From: Patescibacteria group bacterium UBA5532
GTDB taxonomy: Bacteria > Patescibacteriota > Gracilibacteria > BD1-5 > UBA2023
Reading direction: 5' to 3'
NCBI GenBank assembly: GCA_002426885.1
Contig: DINU01000012.1
Span: forward strand, 1 to 55,001
DNA length: 55,001 nt
This document shows, piece by piece, positions 8,817 through 18,316 of this stretch. The position numbers and the translations under genes are program-made. How positions within the stretch are numbered: position 1 is the first letter of the stretch; each line of letters begins with the position of its first letter. The notes under the pieces are model-generated. The model made no database searches, was not told where the DNA came from, and worked only from the letters and a program-made list of their open reading frames with translations.

Positions 8817-8872
8817 GAGCTTTGTTGATTTTTCACTATAAGTAACAAAAAGCTCCTTTCGAGGAGTTTTTA
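8815..8872 (+). promoter_or_regulatory. Attenuator 1: competing antiterminator and terminator hairpins
   Basis: Terminator: AAAAGCTCCT (8848-8857), TTCG loop (8858-8861), AGGAGTTTTT (8862-8871). Alternative: AGGAGCTTT (8815-8823) pairs perfectly, 9 bp, with AAAGCTCCT (8849-8857), using the same 5' arm. The two folds exclude each other, and the alternative arm starts inside the stop codon of leader peptide 1. Confidence 0.65.
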
Positions 8873-8900
8873 TATTGAGATTTTCCCTTTGGTTTTGCTT

Positions 8901-8954
8901 ATGTACTTTCTTTCCTTTCATCATCATTTCCTTCTCTCTTTTGTGGAGGGGTAA
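8901..8954 (+). CDS. Leader peptide 2, Phe/His-rich (putative)
   Basis: A 17-residue frame, MYFLSFHHHFLLSFVEG, ends in TAA. It contains three consecutive His codons (CAT CAT CAT) flanked by four Phe codons. A second terminator hairpin follows 28 bp after the stop, just before the acetyltransferase gene. The composition recalls his and phe operon leader peptides. Confidence 0.5.
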   Translation: MYFLSFHHHFLLSFVEG

Positions 8955-9013
8955 ATGTTGATTACTTTGCTGTAGTACGCATAAACCTCTTTATAACGGA
9001 GAGGTTTTATTTT
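8945..9013 (+). promoter_or_regulatory. Attenuator 2 in front of the acetyltransferase operon
   Basis: AAACCTCT (8983-8990) pairs with AGAGGTTT (9000-9007), 9-base loop, followed by a T-rich stretch; this is a terminator ending about 16 bases before the next ATG. GGAGG (8945-8949), in the last codons of leader peptide 2, can pair with CCTCT (8986-8990), including one G-U pair, and so could act as an antiterminator. That alternative is weaker than in attenuator 1. Confidence 0.55.
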
Positions 9014-9028
9014 CTTATATTTTTTCTT

Positions 9029-9700
9029 ATGCGTAATGCTATTCTCGGGGGTGATTCTATAGATATGGAATCAAAAGTATGACTATACATGGATATTTTC
9101 GGAGAAGATCCATGGAATGAGGGATATATTTGTCCAGAGACAAATATGTTATATCCTCTTTCATCTGGACAAGAATCCTGTACATGCTGTAATCCATCAG
9201 TAAAAACAAATTTATTTTATGATCGTGAGACATTGCAATCTCTTTTTTCCACTCTGGAAAAGAAGGTCTGATACCAGGAACAGATAGCTATGTGACCAGA
9301 TCAGAAACCCATCTGATTTATATGGTGATGGAGATCAGATATATATTCCATCAATACAGAAAAACTATGACTTTCTGATCCTCAATTGAGTGAGCTTCTT
9401 GCTTCTATAAAGAAAAAAGATCCTTCTTTTGACCTGAATGATTTCTATTATTTTGCTGAAATTGGTGTCGAATATGCGAGTCGCTGAGCCGATATTGCTG
9501 GGATGTTATATCGTGCACAGATCGAAGCAATCACATCTCAAGGGAATGGCAATATTCTTGTACGGACGACAAAAAAGACCCAAAAACCATATGAGTGGTT
9601 TCTTCGTATGTGATATTCTTCTGTTTTTGACTATAATGATCAGCAAGATCGCGTTATACTTATTAAAAAATATGCAGTATGAAACAATGACAATGAATAA
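9029..9700 (+). CDS. GNAT-family N-acetyltransferase
   Basis: A 223-residue protein with several TGA-encoded glycines. The C-terminal half has the GNAT signatures: a beta-strand GFIWGW, then AEIGVEYASRGADIAGMLYR (the acetyl-CoA pyrophosphate loop, with variant spacing), then RTTKKTQKPYEWFLRMGY near the end. The N-terminus carries CPETN and CTCC cysteine motifs that could bind metal, unusual for a GNAT. The substrate is unknown. It overlaps the aspartoacylase-family gene by 22 bp, so the two are translated from one message and probably act on related compounds. Confidence 0.75.
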
Positions 9701-10497
9701 ATGGTGTATGGAAATTTGACTCGTGAAAACCATGAATGCGAGTCCTCCTTATGGCATGAGTACATGGGAATGAACTGAGTGGGCAGATAATACTTCGGGA
9801 ACTCATCGATACCATTTGTGTTTCTCACGGTATTGTCTTCATAATTCCTCATGCCAATCCCAATGCTGTTGCCCAGAATGTTCGACAAACAGAAAAAAAT
9901 ATGAACCGAGCATTTTCCATACCCCCACAGGGTGAAACGTATGAGGACAAGAGGGCGCAAGAGCTCCTGCCTCTATTTGAACAAAGCGATATTCTACTTG
10001 ATATTCATAATACACTAGGTGAGAATTCGATTCCTTTTCTTATATCAGAGCATCCAGAATGGAATCAATATTTTCCTGTTGATCGGGTTATACGAGGACT
10101 CGATATGCTCCATCCGGGATGAAGTGATGGATACATGAATAGCATCGGGAAAAAATGATTCTGCATCGAGAGTGGATCGATTTACGACCCACAGTGACCC
10201 GAGATTGCAAAGAATTCCATCATGAACTTCCTGAGGGCAACGTGAAGTATCGAAGGAGCTCCTCGTATCACAGAATCACAGAGCATATATCAGCTTGATG
10301 TGATCGTGAAATCACAGTCAAATAATGTTCGTTTTATAAAAAAATGGCTCGACTTCGAGACGGTACACGCAGGAGAGATCGTAGGGTATGACTGAGATAG
10401 AGTGATACGTGCACCCTATGATGGAGTTATACTTTTTTCATACATCCCCACACAAGCAGGCGAGGAAATCTGCGTATTTGGAAAGTTACAACCATAA
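9679..10497 (+). CDS. Succinylglutamate desuccinylase/aspartoacylase-family zinc hydrolase
   Basis: A 272-residue M14-like hydrolase that removes an acyl group from an N-acylated amino acid. Zinc ligands are visible in GVHGNE (HxxE) and in LLDIHNT. The start at 9679 lies inside the acetyltransferase gene and gives MKQGQGINGVWKFDSG. About ten TGA codons occur, including the Gly of AGVHGNE. The C-terminal domain keeps the beta-barrel pattern ending in GEEICVFGKL. An acetylating and a deacylating enzyme together, behind Phe/His-rich leaders, hint at handling of N-acetyl aromatic or imidazole amino acids; that is inference. Confidence 0.85.
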
Positions 10498-10521
10498 AAT
10501 ATCCCTATTTTATAAACTTTT

Positions 10522-10551
10522 AGAACCTCTTTGACAGGAGGTTCTTTTTTG
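10522..10551 (+). terminator. Terminator after the aspartoacylase-family gene
   Basis: AGAACCTC (10522-10529) pairs perfectly with GAGGTTCT (10538-10545), followed by a T run. Confidence 0.85.
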
Positions 10552-10579
10552 CTAAAATCATCGTGTAATATTTTTTCCT

Positions 10580-11302
10580 ATGGCATCAAAAGACTATTAT
10601 TCCACGCTCTGAGTCGATAAGAAAGCGACACAGGCAGAGATAAAAAAAGCATATAAGAAGCTTGCACTCCAGTATCACCCCGATCGCAATAAAAATAGTA
10701 AAAGCGCAGAAACAAAATTTAAAGAAATAAATGAAGCCTATCAGACGCTGAGTGATACAGAAAAACGAAAACAATATGACCAGTTCTGATCCGATCCGAT
10801 GGGTGGATTCGGCTCATGATATGGTGGGTTCAGTCAGGCGGATGTCGGCGGACAGGGCTTCGGCGGATTTGAAGATATTTTTTCCCAGTTTCAGTGAGCA
10901 AATACGAGAAAACGAGCACAATCACAGGGATTTTCTTTTAACTTCTCAGATTTATTCTGATGAGGATATGAGGAGCCAGAAGAGCCACAGCCACGGACGC
11001 GTCGTACGAAGGAGGAGACACCCCAGAAAGAAGAAAATCTCGATGTGACTGAGACAGTCGAGATTCCTTTTCTCGACTTCCTCTTCGATACGTCAGTATC
11101 GGTAAAAACCGTCTACGGGAAGACGCTTTCTCTGAAGGTAAAAGCGAATACGAAGCCATGAACCAAGTTCAAGCTCACGGAAAAAGGAAGAACAAGCGGA
11201 TGAAAGACGGGCGACATGTATGTGATCGTGAATGCAAAAATGCCGAAATCGCCAGATCAGAAGGTTCTCAAAATGATCGAAGGAATTCGACATTCGCTCT
11301 AG
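10580..11302 (+). CDS. J-domain protein without zinc finger (CbpA/DnaJ-like)
   Basis: A 240-residue co-chaperone that would stimulate the DnaK ATPase. The J domain (residues 1-65) has the essential HPD in QYHPDRN. A Gly/Phe-rich linker follows (GGFGSGYGGF, GGQGFGGFEDIF), with many glycines from TGA. One C-terminal substrate-binding domain follows (TVKTVYGKTLSLKVKANTKPGTKFKL, GDMYVIV). The four CxxCxGxG zinc repeats of DnaJ are absent and only one C-terminal domain is clear, so the protein is shorter than both DnaJ and CbpA. Confidence 0.88.
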
Positions 11303-11316
11303 TTTTTTCGATTTTT

Positions 11317-11787
11317 ATGTATTCCATCCTGCTTCATAATATTCGGTCGCTTCAGAACGTGTGATCACTCTTTCGAAGTGCTGACGGTGCCGGATTTCAT
11401 CGGGTCTACATTACAGGATATACTGGCATGCCTCCTCGTAAAGAAATCTCCAAGACGGCGCTCTGAGCCGAGGAATATGTTTCATGGGAGTACTACGAGG
11501 ATCCGCTCGTGCTTCTCGCATCTCTGAAGGAGCAAAAAACTCGGATTTATGCACTCGAGGAATCTCCACAGAGTGAGGATATATTCGAGTTTCTGAAGCG
11601 AGAGGGGGATCACTCATGCGATGTCTGTCTCGTGCTCGGAAGTGAGAGAGAGTGAGTCGATCCGAAGATTCTCGCAGTCGTCGATCGGATTCTCTCGATC
11701 CCGATGCGGTGAGCGAAACAATCTCTCAATGTCTCAGTCGCAGGCGCAATCGGGATGTATTTGCTCTCGGAGAGAAATTATTCATAA
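11317..11787 (+). CDS. SpoU/TrmH-family RNA 2'-O-methyltransferase
   Basis: A 156-residue SPOUT methyltransferase using S-adenosylmethionine. All three family motifs are present: NIRSLQNVGSLFRSADG (motif 1), LVLGSEREGVDP (motif 2) and ILSIPMRGAKQSLNVSVAGAI (motif 3). A conserved Gly in each one is a TGA codon, among the best evidence for code 25 in the window. The short length fits a TrmL-like single-domain enzyme, but the RNA target cannot be assigned. It starts 14 bp after the J-domain gene. Confidence 0.92.
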
Positions 11788-11804
11788 TACTTTTTTAACA
11801 ATAC

Positions 11805-12226
11805 ATGGACAATCTTTATGAACTATGGGGAGATGCTTTCAGAAAGAAGTGACCCATTTCCTTTCAGGTAGCACGATCATGAGATAATTTCTGACTCTGA
11901 AGCGATACTTGTTCTGCAGATAGGATTTTCCTAGAGGAAGTGCTTTTGGTGGCAGTGGAGAAATACAAGAAGCAAGTGTGTGATGCTTTCAGAGATATGG
12001 TCGTGAAACAGAAAAGCACTTGGAGCGGATTGCTTCTCGGGAGTACGGAGATGCACTGCAAAAATATCTGATCGTATTTGAGACATGGCGCGTGTTCAAA
12101 TCATTAAAAACAGAAAAAAATACCCCATTCCGCGATATTGAGAGTTGTGTACTGATTCTCGAGAGGCTCTTACTGGATCACGGATATTCTCTGCGTGTAC
12201 AGTTTCAGATGCTGGGCTCAGATTAA
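11805..12226 (+). pseudogene. Frame-disrupted hypothetical gene
   Basis: Two overlapping frames look coding. From the ATG at 11805 the first reads MDNLYELWGDAFRKKG and stays open, with TGA as Gly, to a TAA near 12104. A second frame, open from about 11924 to the TAA at 12224-12226, reads ETEKHLERIASREYGDALQK and then FKSLKTEKNTPFRDIESCVL. Together they look like one helical protein with a frame change (to the -1 frame) near 12000. This could be a pseudogene, a sequencing error or a frameshift site. No family is recognised. Confidence 0.4.
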
Positions 12227-12239
12227 AAGCCTCATCTTT

Positions 12240-12268
12240 TTGCAAAAAACTCGAAAATACGGTACAAT
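12240..12268 (+). promoter_or_regulatory. Promoter of the MFS transporter gene
   Basis: TTGCAA (12240-12245) and TACAAT (12263-12268) with a 17-bp spacer. The predicted transcript start is only about 12 bases before the ATG. Confidence 0.65.
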
Positions 12269-12286
12269 AAAATCGTATTTTTCTTC

Positions 12287-13825
12287 ATGATAGAAGCCTC
12301 ATCTTGACCACATCGGGAGCCACTCGTTCTCTCCGTCGTGACATCATTCGATGCTGGAAGAAAGCGAAATTTTTACCTCACGAACTCCTTCCAGGGATTC
12401 ACGTGGATGCTTTTTCACTTTTCTGTCGTCTACTTCTTCTGACTTCTCCTCGATAATATCGCACTCGTCGGGATATTTCTCGGGATTGCAAATCTCGTAT
12501 CACTCCTTCTCGATATTCCGCTCGGACTGATTCAGCGGTATATTACGACCAAGCGCCTCCTGATTTTTGCATGAGTAAGCCAATTTATCGCAGTCGGAAT
12601 TTTCTTTTTTCTCATCTTTCACTTCTCATCTCTGCTTCAGTACGTCGGAAATACGATCACACCCGAATCGTTTCGCGATGGGATCGACTGGTTCTTCTGA
12701 AGTGCGCTGAACTGGATCGGCGTCCTGATCGCCGCGGTGTGCTATGGACTTTCGCAGGAGATTAACGCCGTCTCGACATATGGATATATCCTCTCGAATG
12801 CGAATCCGAGCGAATATAGCGAGATCTTCGCACATAATGGGGTGATGTCTGGAGTTGGTTCTGTTCTGTGACTCGTGTTTTCAGGTGTTATCCTTCAGCT
12901 TCCCGCTGGGCTCGCGGTTGTTATTCTTGGGATTGTGATTTTTATTTTTCTTGCCTTTACGATCCGCTTCTTTAATACCTCGCAAGACGTGATTCGTATC
13001 GAGGATATTACTGCATTTAAGGCATCGATGCAGCGGATAAATGCCGAGAAGGTAAAAGAATATGTCGTCTCTGTCGTAAAAAAAGCAGATCTCGAGGCGG
13101 TGATCCGAGTCGCACAGGAATATCTCTTTCTTCGTCCTCAGCAGAAAGAGCTCACAGAGAAGATCCCATGGCGGACGATCCTTCCAGAGACAAAGAAAGA
13201 ATTTATTCTCATCGGAAAAGTCCTGCTTCAGAGGCCGATTCAGCTTTCCCTGTACTGGGCGATGACACTCGTATTTATCTTTGGATTCTGGGATACATTT
13301 GCGACGAGTTTTCTCGTGTCTTTTCTCGATGATGTGATGAAATGATGGAGTTATATTCTCCTCGGAATTATCGTGATCCCGGGTGTATTGCTCCAGACAT
13401 ATGCGGGGAAAATTGCTGAGAAAATCGGTGTTACCTACGTCTGAATGTTCGGGCTTTTTCTCTCTGGATTCTCGCTTTTTTCCCTTGGGGTTGTAACTTT
13501 TTTTTCCATCAGTCCACTCGTCGTTCTTCCGCTCGCACTCATAAATAGCGTCGGCTACGCGAGCGGAATGTGTATTGGGCAGATATATTTTCTCGAGCGC
13601 TATAATCTCCTCTACGCCAAGGAACAAAAACTGCATGAGATCGATGCCAATGCAGCCGCAGGTCCGATCCGTATCATCGGAAATTTTGCGAATGTGATCG
13701 GTCTGATGCTCGGAGGTCTGATCCTGAATATATTCGGATACACGGGATTTTTTATCGCATTTTGAGCTTTTATCCTCGTGGTTTTCTTTCAGACGCTTAC
13801 AAATCGCGAAAAAATTAACGTGTAG
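12287..13825 (+). CDS. MFS-like membrane transporter
   Basis: A 512-residue integral membrane protein with about twelve hydrophobic segments in two groups, separated by a charged loop of roughly 90 residues (AEKVKEYVVSVVKKADLEAV...). The overall layout is that of a major facilitator transporter. Several TGA glycines lie within the membrane spans. No substrate signature is visible. The gene converges on a small membrane-protein gene 3 bp beyond its stop. Confidence 0.75.
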
Positions 13826-13828
13826 GTA

Positions 13829-14020
13829 TTATTTCTTCTTCCGAATCTCATAGCTTCCGATCTTCCAGCTCTGATTATCATAGCGTCGGAAGGCGAGCGC
13901 CGTCGAGATAATACTGATCCCCATGGAGATGATCAGGAAGGCGATTATATACGCGATGAACTGTGGATAGAGGATCACGATGATCCCGAAAAAGATAAGA
14001 AAAACACCGAAAGCGATCAT
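13829..14020 (-). CDS. Small two-helix membrane protein
   Basis: A 63-residue protein with two predicted membrane segments (FGVFLIFFGIIVILY and IAYIIAFLIISMGISIIS) and a basic tail ending KIGSYEIRKKK. I start it at the ATG at 14020, 17 bp after the M50 protease stop on the same strand; the longer frame upstream only shadows the protease gene. Function unknown. Confidence 0.55.
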   Translation of the reverse strand: MIAFGVFLIFFGIIVILYPQFIAYIIAFLIISMGISIISTALAFRRYDNQSWKIGSYEIRKKK

Positions 14021-14037
14021 ATAAAAAAGATGAAGAA

Positions 14038-15246
14038 TTAAAAAATTTTCGTAATGTCGAGAAATGCGACGAAGATGGAGAGTCCGATCAGAAGCAAGAG
14101 TCATACCGTGTTCAGCCACGTTTCGAGTCCATGGATGGAGACCCTCCCGCCAGAGAGAGCTCATATGAGCTTCGAGAGTGAGAGCGTGACGAAGCGTCAT
14201 CCATCGAGTCCTGGAATCGGGAGCAGGTTAAAAAACCCGAGTGAGAGCGAGATCATCGCGATGAGAAATACGAGAATACGAGGTGAAATATGCTGATCGA
14301 CAGCTTCTACAAACATACTTCCGATCCCGATGGGTCCAGAGAGCATTTCTCGGGCTTCTTCCTGTTCTTCTGGATATTTCGGAGCGAAGAGCTTCTGCGT
14401 AATTATCCCGAGTCATTGTGCAGTGAGTGAGAGCTCAGCATAGAGCTCCGTTCCTGCCATCACGAATGCTGATCCGAAGGAAGTCGGATAGATAAAGTCA
14501 TCATTCCAGATGTATATTTCTGAGTATATATAGGAGCCGATTTTTCCATTTTCTGGCTGGATCATGATCTCACGGATACTTCCAGATCCATTCTCGAGGA
14601 AAAATGTCAGAGGCTGATTTTTTTCGATTTCCGCAATAATCACTTCTGTCGTACAGCTTGAGAAATCAGCGCGTGTACATCATGAGAGCGACGAAGATGC
14701 GATCATTCCACGGAAGCGATCGCCCGACTGGATTCCTGCATTTTCCGCGACAGAGCCGGAAAGTGGGGAAAAAAGTATGTCTCATGACGAAGACAGAATT
14801 CAGCGTTCCTCGGCTTCTGCTTGGCTGATGAGAAAATACGATGAGACAGATGTATCGAGTGGCATGAGCCCGAGCGGTTTCGCACCAGAGAGAAAAAGTG
14901 AGAAAAATATCAGAAATGCAAACAGGAAATTCATCGTGACGCCTGCGAGCAAAACTGCCGATTGCGCGAGCCAGCTTTTTGTCGCGAACGATCATTTTGT
15001 CGTACTTTCTTCACTCTCATTTTCGCCAGCGATGCGGACAAATCATCCGATCGGAAGCCAGTTAATCGTATAGATCGTCCCGTGTTTATCCTGAAAAAGT
15101 GTCTTCGCACGGGGTGGAATCCCGATCCCGAACTCTTCGACCTTCATCCCTGACGCGCGTGCGACGAGAAAATGCCCGAGTTCGTGGATGAAGACAACGA
15201 GAGAAAAAACGAGAAGTGTCAGAAGAATTCCGAGGATGAGAGACAT
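14038..15246 (-). CDS. M50 site-2 protease (RseP-like)
   Basis: A 402-residue intramembrane zinc protease. The N-terminal helix carries the catalytic VFIHELGHFLVAR (HExxH), and the third metal ligand is in FNLLPIPGLDGGRW near the C-terminus. A periplasmic region of about 200 residues, where RseP has PDZ domains, lies between. Several conserved glycines are TGA codons. Family members cleave anti-sigma factors or signal-peptide remnants in the membrane; the target here is unknown. It follows the hibernation-factor gene by 8 bp. Confidence 0.9.
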
Positions 15247-15254
15247 GGTGGGGA

Positions 15255-15575
15255 TTATTTACTACCTATTTGTGTTTTTATGTGGTCGAAGAGGTGATTG
15301 ATAAGGTCCTCGATCGTCTCGAATTCTTTCCGTTCTGAGCGAAATGTTTTTCCTGCGACTGAGAGTATAACTTTCCCAGAAAATGTCGAACGTGCCTTTT
15401 CTCATTTCTTCACATCACGAGTGAGTGTCGCCTCGACACGGATTTCATCGTCATTTTTCGTGAGTTTCTTCAGGTATGAATCGAGCTTTTTATCGAGATT
15501 TCTCCCGACGATTTCCGTGATCATATCACGTTCATTATCGAAGTCTGCAATGTGAAAGATAATGTGAGGGGTCAT
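15255..15575 (-). CDS. Ribosome hibernation promoting factor (HPF/RaiA family)
   Basis: A 106-residue protein with the short HPF/RaiA layout: a beta strand with FHIADFDNERDMITEIVGRNLDKKLDSYLKKL, then IRVEATLTRD, then strands and a closing helix with DLINHLFDHIKTQIGSK. Such proteins bind the 30S decoding centre and silence ribosomes in slow growth. The long-form C-terminal dimerisation domain is absent. I take the ATG at 15575 as the start, since residues upstream do not match the family. Confidence 0.75.
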
Positions 15576-15897
15576 AAAATGTGAGTTAAGAATAACGTCC
15601 TGAGTATATGCGAATTCGCGAGAAATGGAAGGTAATTCTCGAAATAAGCGCATGAATATGTTCGAGTTTTCGCTCAGATTCTAGCCCTTTTATGTTCCGA
15701 ATATTTTCACACATGTAAAAACGAAGAAACAACCACGTCTTTATTTTGAGGCTCTTCTCAGAATTCGATTTTTGGTTTGTTTCTCTGAAAACCCCCGAGA
15801 CACACAGTTGCTTCAGATTTTCTCAGAAACTCTCGGAAGTGCTTGCGATACAGAAGGAAAAAAATATACTACATACGTTTTTTATTCTTTGGGTGTG
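15576..15897. other. Divergent intergenic region with PBP promoter
   Basis: About 320 bp between the divergent hibernation-factor and penicillin-binding protein genes. TTGCGA (15843-15848) and TATACT (15865-15870), 16-bp spacer, form a forward promoter ending 28 bases before the PBP ATG. No other gene is convincing, although the PBP frame stays open upstream to about 15772. Confidence 0.5.
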
Positions 15898-18207
15898 ATG
15901 GATCGTATTTCTCCATTTATAGAGGCTTTTATCCGATATGTGCGATTTATGCCTCGTGTGATGATCGTGTGGTATTTTTTTGTCGGATATTTTCTGTTTC
16001 TTCTGTGGACGACTTTCTCATACGCAGTGCTTGACCACGATTTCTTCACCAATCTTGCCGATAAACAACAGACGATGACGATCCAAAATCCGACGTCTCG
16101 TGGAAGTATTTACACAGCTGGAAGTGCGACCGCGCCTCAGTGAGTGTTCGCCGTGAGTACGAATCTCGGGACACTTGCGATCGATCCGAGTCAGGAGGGC
16201 TCTCAGGATCGACTGGCGACTTTTCTTACTGATCTTCTCTGGACGGAATTCTGCCCAAATAACGGCGGAGATGCATGTATCGATGCATTATCCACCTATC
16301 TGAAGCGTGATCTGAGACAGGAGGTAGATATCACGATCTCTGATGCGAAAGATATCCTTCGGACGACGTTGCTCACGAAGATGCAGTCGCCGATCGATGC
16401 TGTCCAGATCGGGGAAAAACTCACCGCAGATCAGATGCGTGCGATAGAAGCGCTCGGTGATCCATCGCTCTACTTCGTCGTCGATAATCTCTATGTGAAT
16501 CCGACAAAAGTCTCACTTCCGTCGATGAATCTCGCGATAGCGCTTTCTTCCATCCTTTCGATTCCTGCGGAGACGATCGATCCGAAGCTTCAGATCGCCT
16601 CGAGGCGATATCTTCTCATCCTGAATCGTATGAGTCTCAGTATGCGCGATGCAGTACAGGAGCGTATCGATAACGAGAAGCTCGCGATAAAAAATGATCA
16701 GCTTGTAGCCGAAGACAGTATTTATAACTTTCTCATTATCGAAGATAATCTCGTGCGATACTACCCAGAAGGGAAGATCAGTGGGCAGATTACGGGTTTT
16801 GTCGATACGCTCGGGATCGGAAAATATGGCGTGGAGTGATATTTTAACTCAGAACTTCAGGGGGAAAATCCGACGCAGACGGTAAAAAAAGACAGCAACG
16901 GAAGACCAATAGAAGGGTATTCTCTCGAGGAAAATACGATGAAAACAGGGATCGATATCACGCTTACGATCGATCGTGTCGTGCAGGCGCAGATCTCGAA
17001 GATTCTCGAGCGCAGTGTAAAAGATTATCGCGCAAATAAGGGAAGTGTCATCGTCATGGATCCGAAGACAGGCGCGATCATCGCGATGGTAAACTATCCG
17101 AATTTTGATCCGAATGAATATACGAGCGTGTATGAGATGGAGCAAGTTTCCTATGCGGATTATCCGAATCCAGCATTTGATCTCCTCGGATACCCGCTTT
17201 TTGTCGAGGACTCTCAGAGTGGGACGACGAATGTCGTCATCGATGGTACGAAGCGAAAACTTCGATCCGCGACGGAGGCAGAGGTCGCGAGTCCTGCCTA
17301 TGTAAAATATAAGTATAAAAATGGATTCTGACCAGGAGTCTATGTTAATGATGTCGTCGGATCACTCTATGAGCCGGGATCGGTTTTCAAGGCTGTCACG
17401 ACAGCGATCGGACTCGAGACGGGTGAGATCAAGCCTTCAGATACATACTACGATCGATGATATGTCCAGATCGATTCTTATAAGATCAGCAATGTCTCGA
17501 GCGAATGTATCGGGACGCACACATATCTTCATGCTCTGAACTGGTCGTGTAATGTCGGTATGATCAGTATCGTCCAGAAGATCGGAAAAAATCTTTTTGA
17601 GAAATATCTCTATGACTTCGGATTTTGAAATCGTACGGATATTACACTCGAGTGAGAAGTATTTGGTCAGATTACTCCGAATGAAAAATGGTCACGGACA
17701 CAATTATTTACCATGTCTTTCTGACAGGGGATCGCTGTGACAGAGCTCCAGATGGCGGCAGCATATTCCGCTCTTGCGAATGGGGGGATCTATATGCGAC
17801 CATATATAGTCGACTCGATTTCCTATCCTGATGGGCGCTTCGTACAGATGTTCCCAGAAAAAGTACGACGCGTCATCAGCGAAGAAACCTCGAAGACGAT
17901 CACAGCGATGCTCGTCGATGGAGTCAGAAATGGTTTCGCGAAGAAATGATGAGTCGCTGGATATGATATAGCAGGAAAGACCGGAACTTCACAGATGGCG
18001 AGTAAATGAGGATATGAAGTCGGGACAGCGGGACATACGATCACTTCTTACGGATGATACGCACCTGCCAATAATCCGAAATTTGTCCTGATCGTCTCTC
18101 TGACCCGACCTCGAACGTCTGTCTATTCTGAGACGACGTCTTCCGCGCTTTTTGCGGAGATCGCTGGATATCTTCTGAACTACTATAATATTCCGAAGAA
18201 TTCGTAG
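15898..18207 (+). CDS. Class B penicillin-binding protein (PBP2/FtsI type)
   Basis: A 769-residue peptidoglycan transpeptidase. An N-terminal membrane anchor (residues about 20-45) is followed by a long dimerisation domain and a C-terminal transpeptidase domain. The three active-site motifs are present: SVFK (SxxK, in LYEPGSVFKAVTT), SCN (SxN, in NWSCNVGM) and KTGT (in IAGKTGTSQM). Many glycines come from TGA. No PASTA domain is seen. Elongation and division types cannot be separated by eye. I use the ATG at 15898, directly before the anchor. Confidence 0.93.
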
Positions 18208-18266
18208 ATTTTTGCTGATATGAGTGAGATTATGAGTATACAAAAGGGAAAACTTCAGAGAACTTT

Positions 18267-18295
18267 TTGAAATCTCTTCTTGCATGTGATACAAT
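18267..18295 (+). promoter_or_regulatory. Promoter of the 18317 gene
   Basis: TTGAAA (18267-18272) and TACAAT (18290-18295) with a 17-bp spacer, about 15 bases from predicted start to ATG. Confidence 0.65.
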
Positions 18296-18316
18296 ACCTC
18301 CACTAATTTTTCTCCT

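Noticed and set aside
8714..8845. A 43-residue frame with a hydrophobic stretch (ATG at 8714) overlapping leader peptide 1
   Set aside because: It ends just before attenuator 1 and could be a small membrane protein. The His/Phe frame fits the attenuator geometry better and recurs as a second example downstream, so I prefer that reading without excluding this one.
12881..13636. A 251-residue open frame on the reverse strand
   Set aside because: It is antisense to the MFS transporter, has the low-complexity charged composition of a shadow frame, and no motif.
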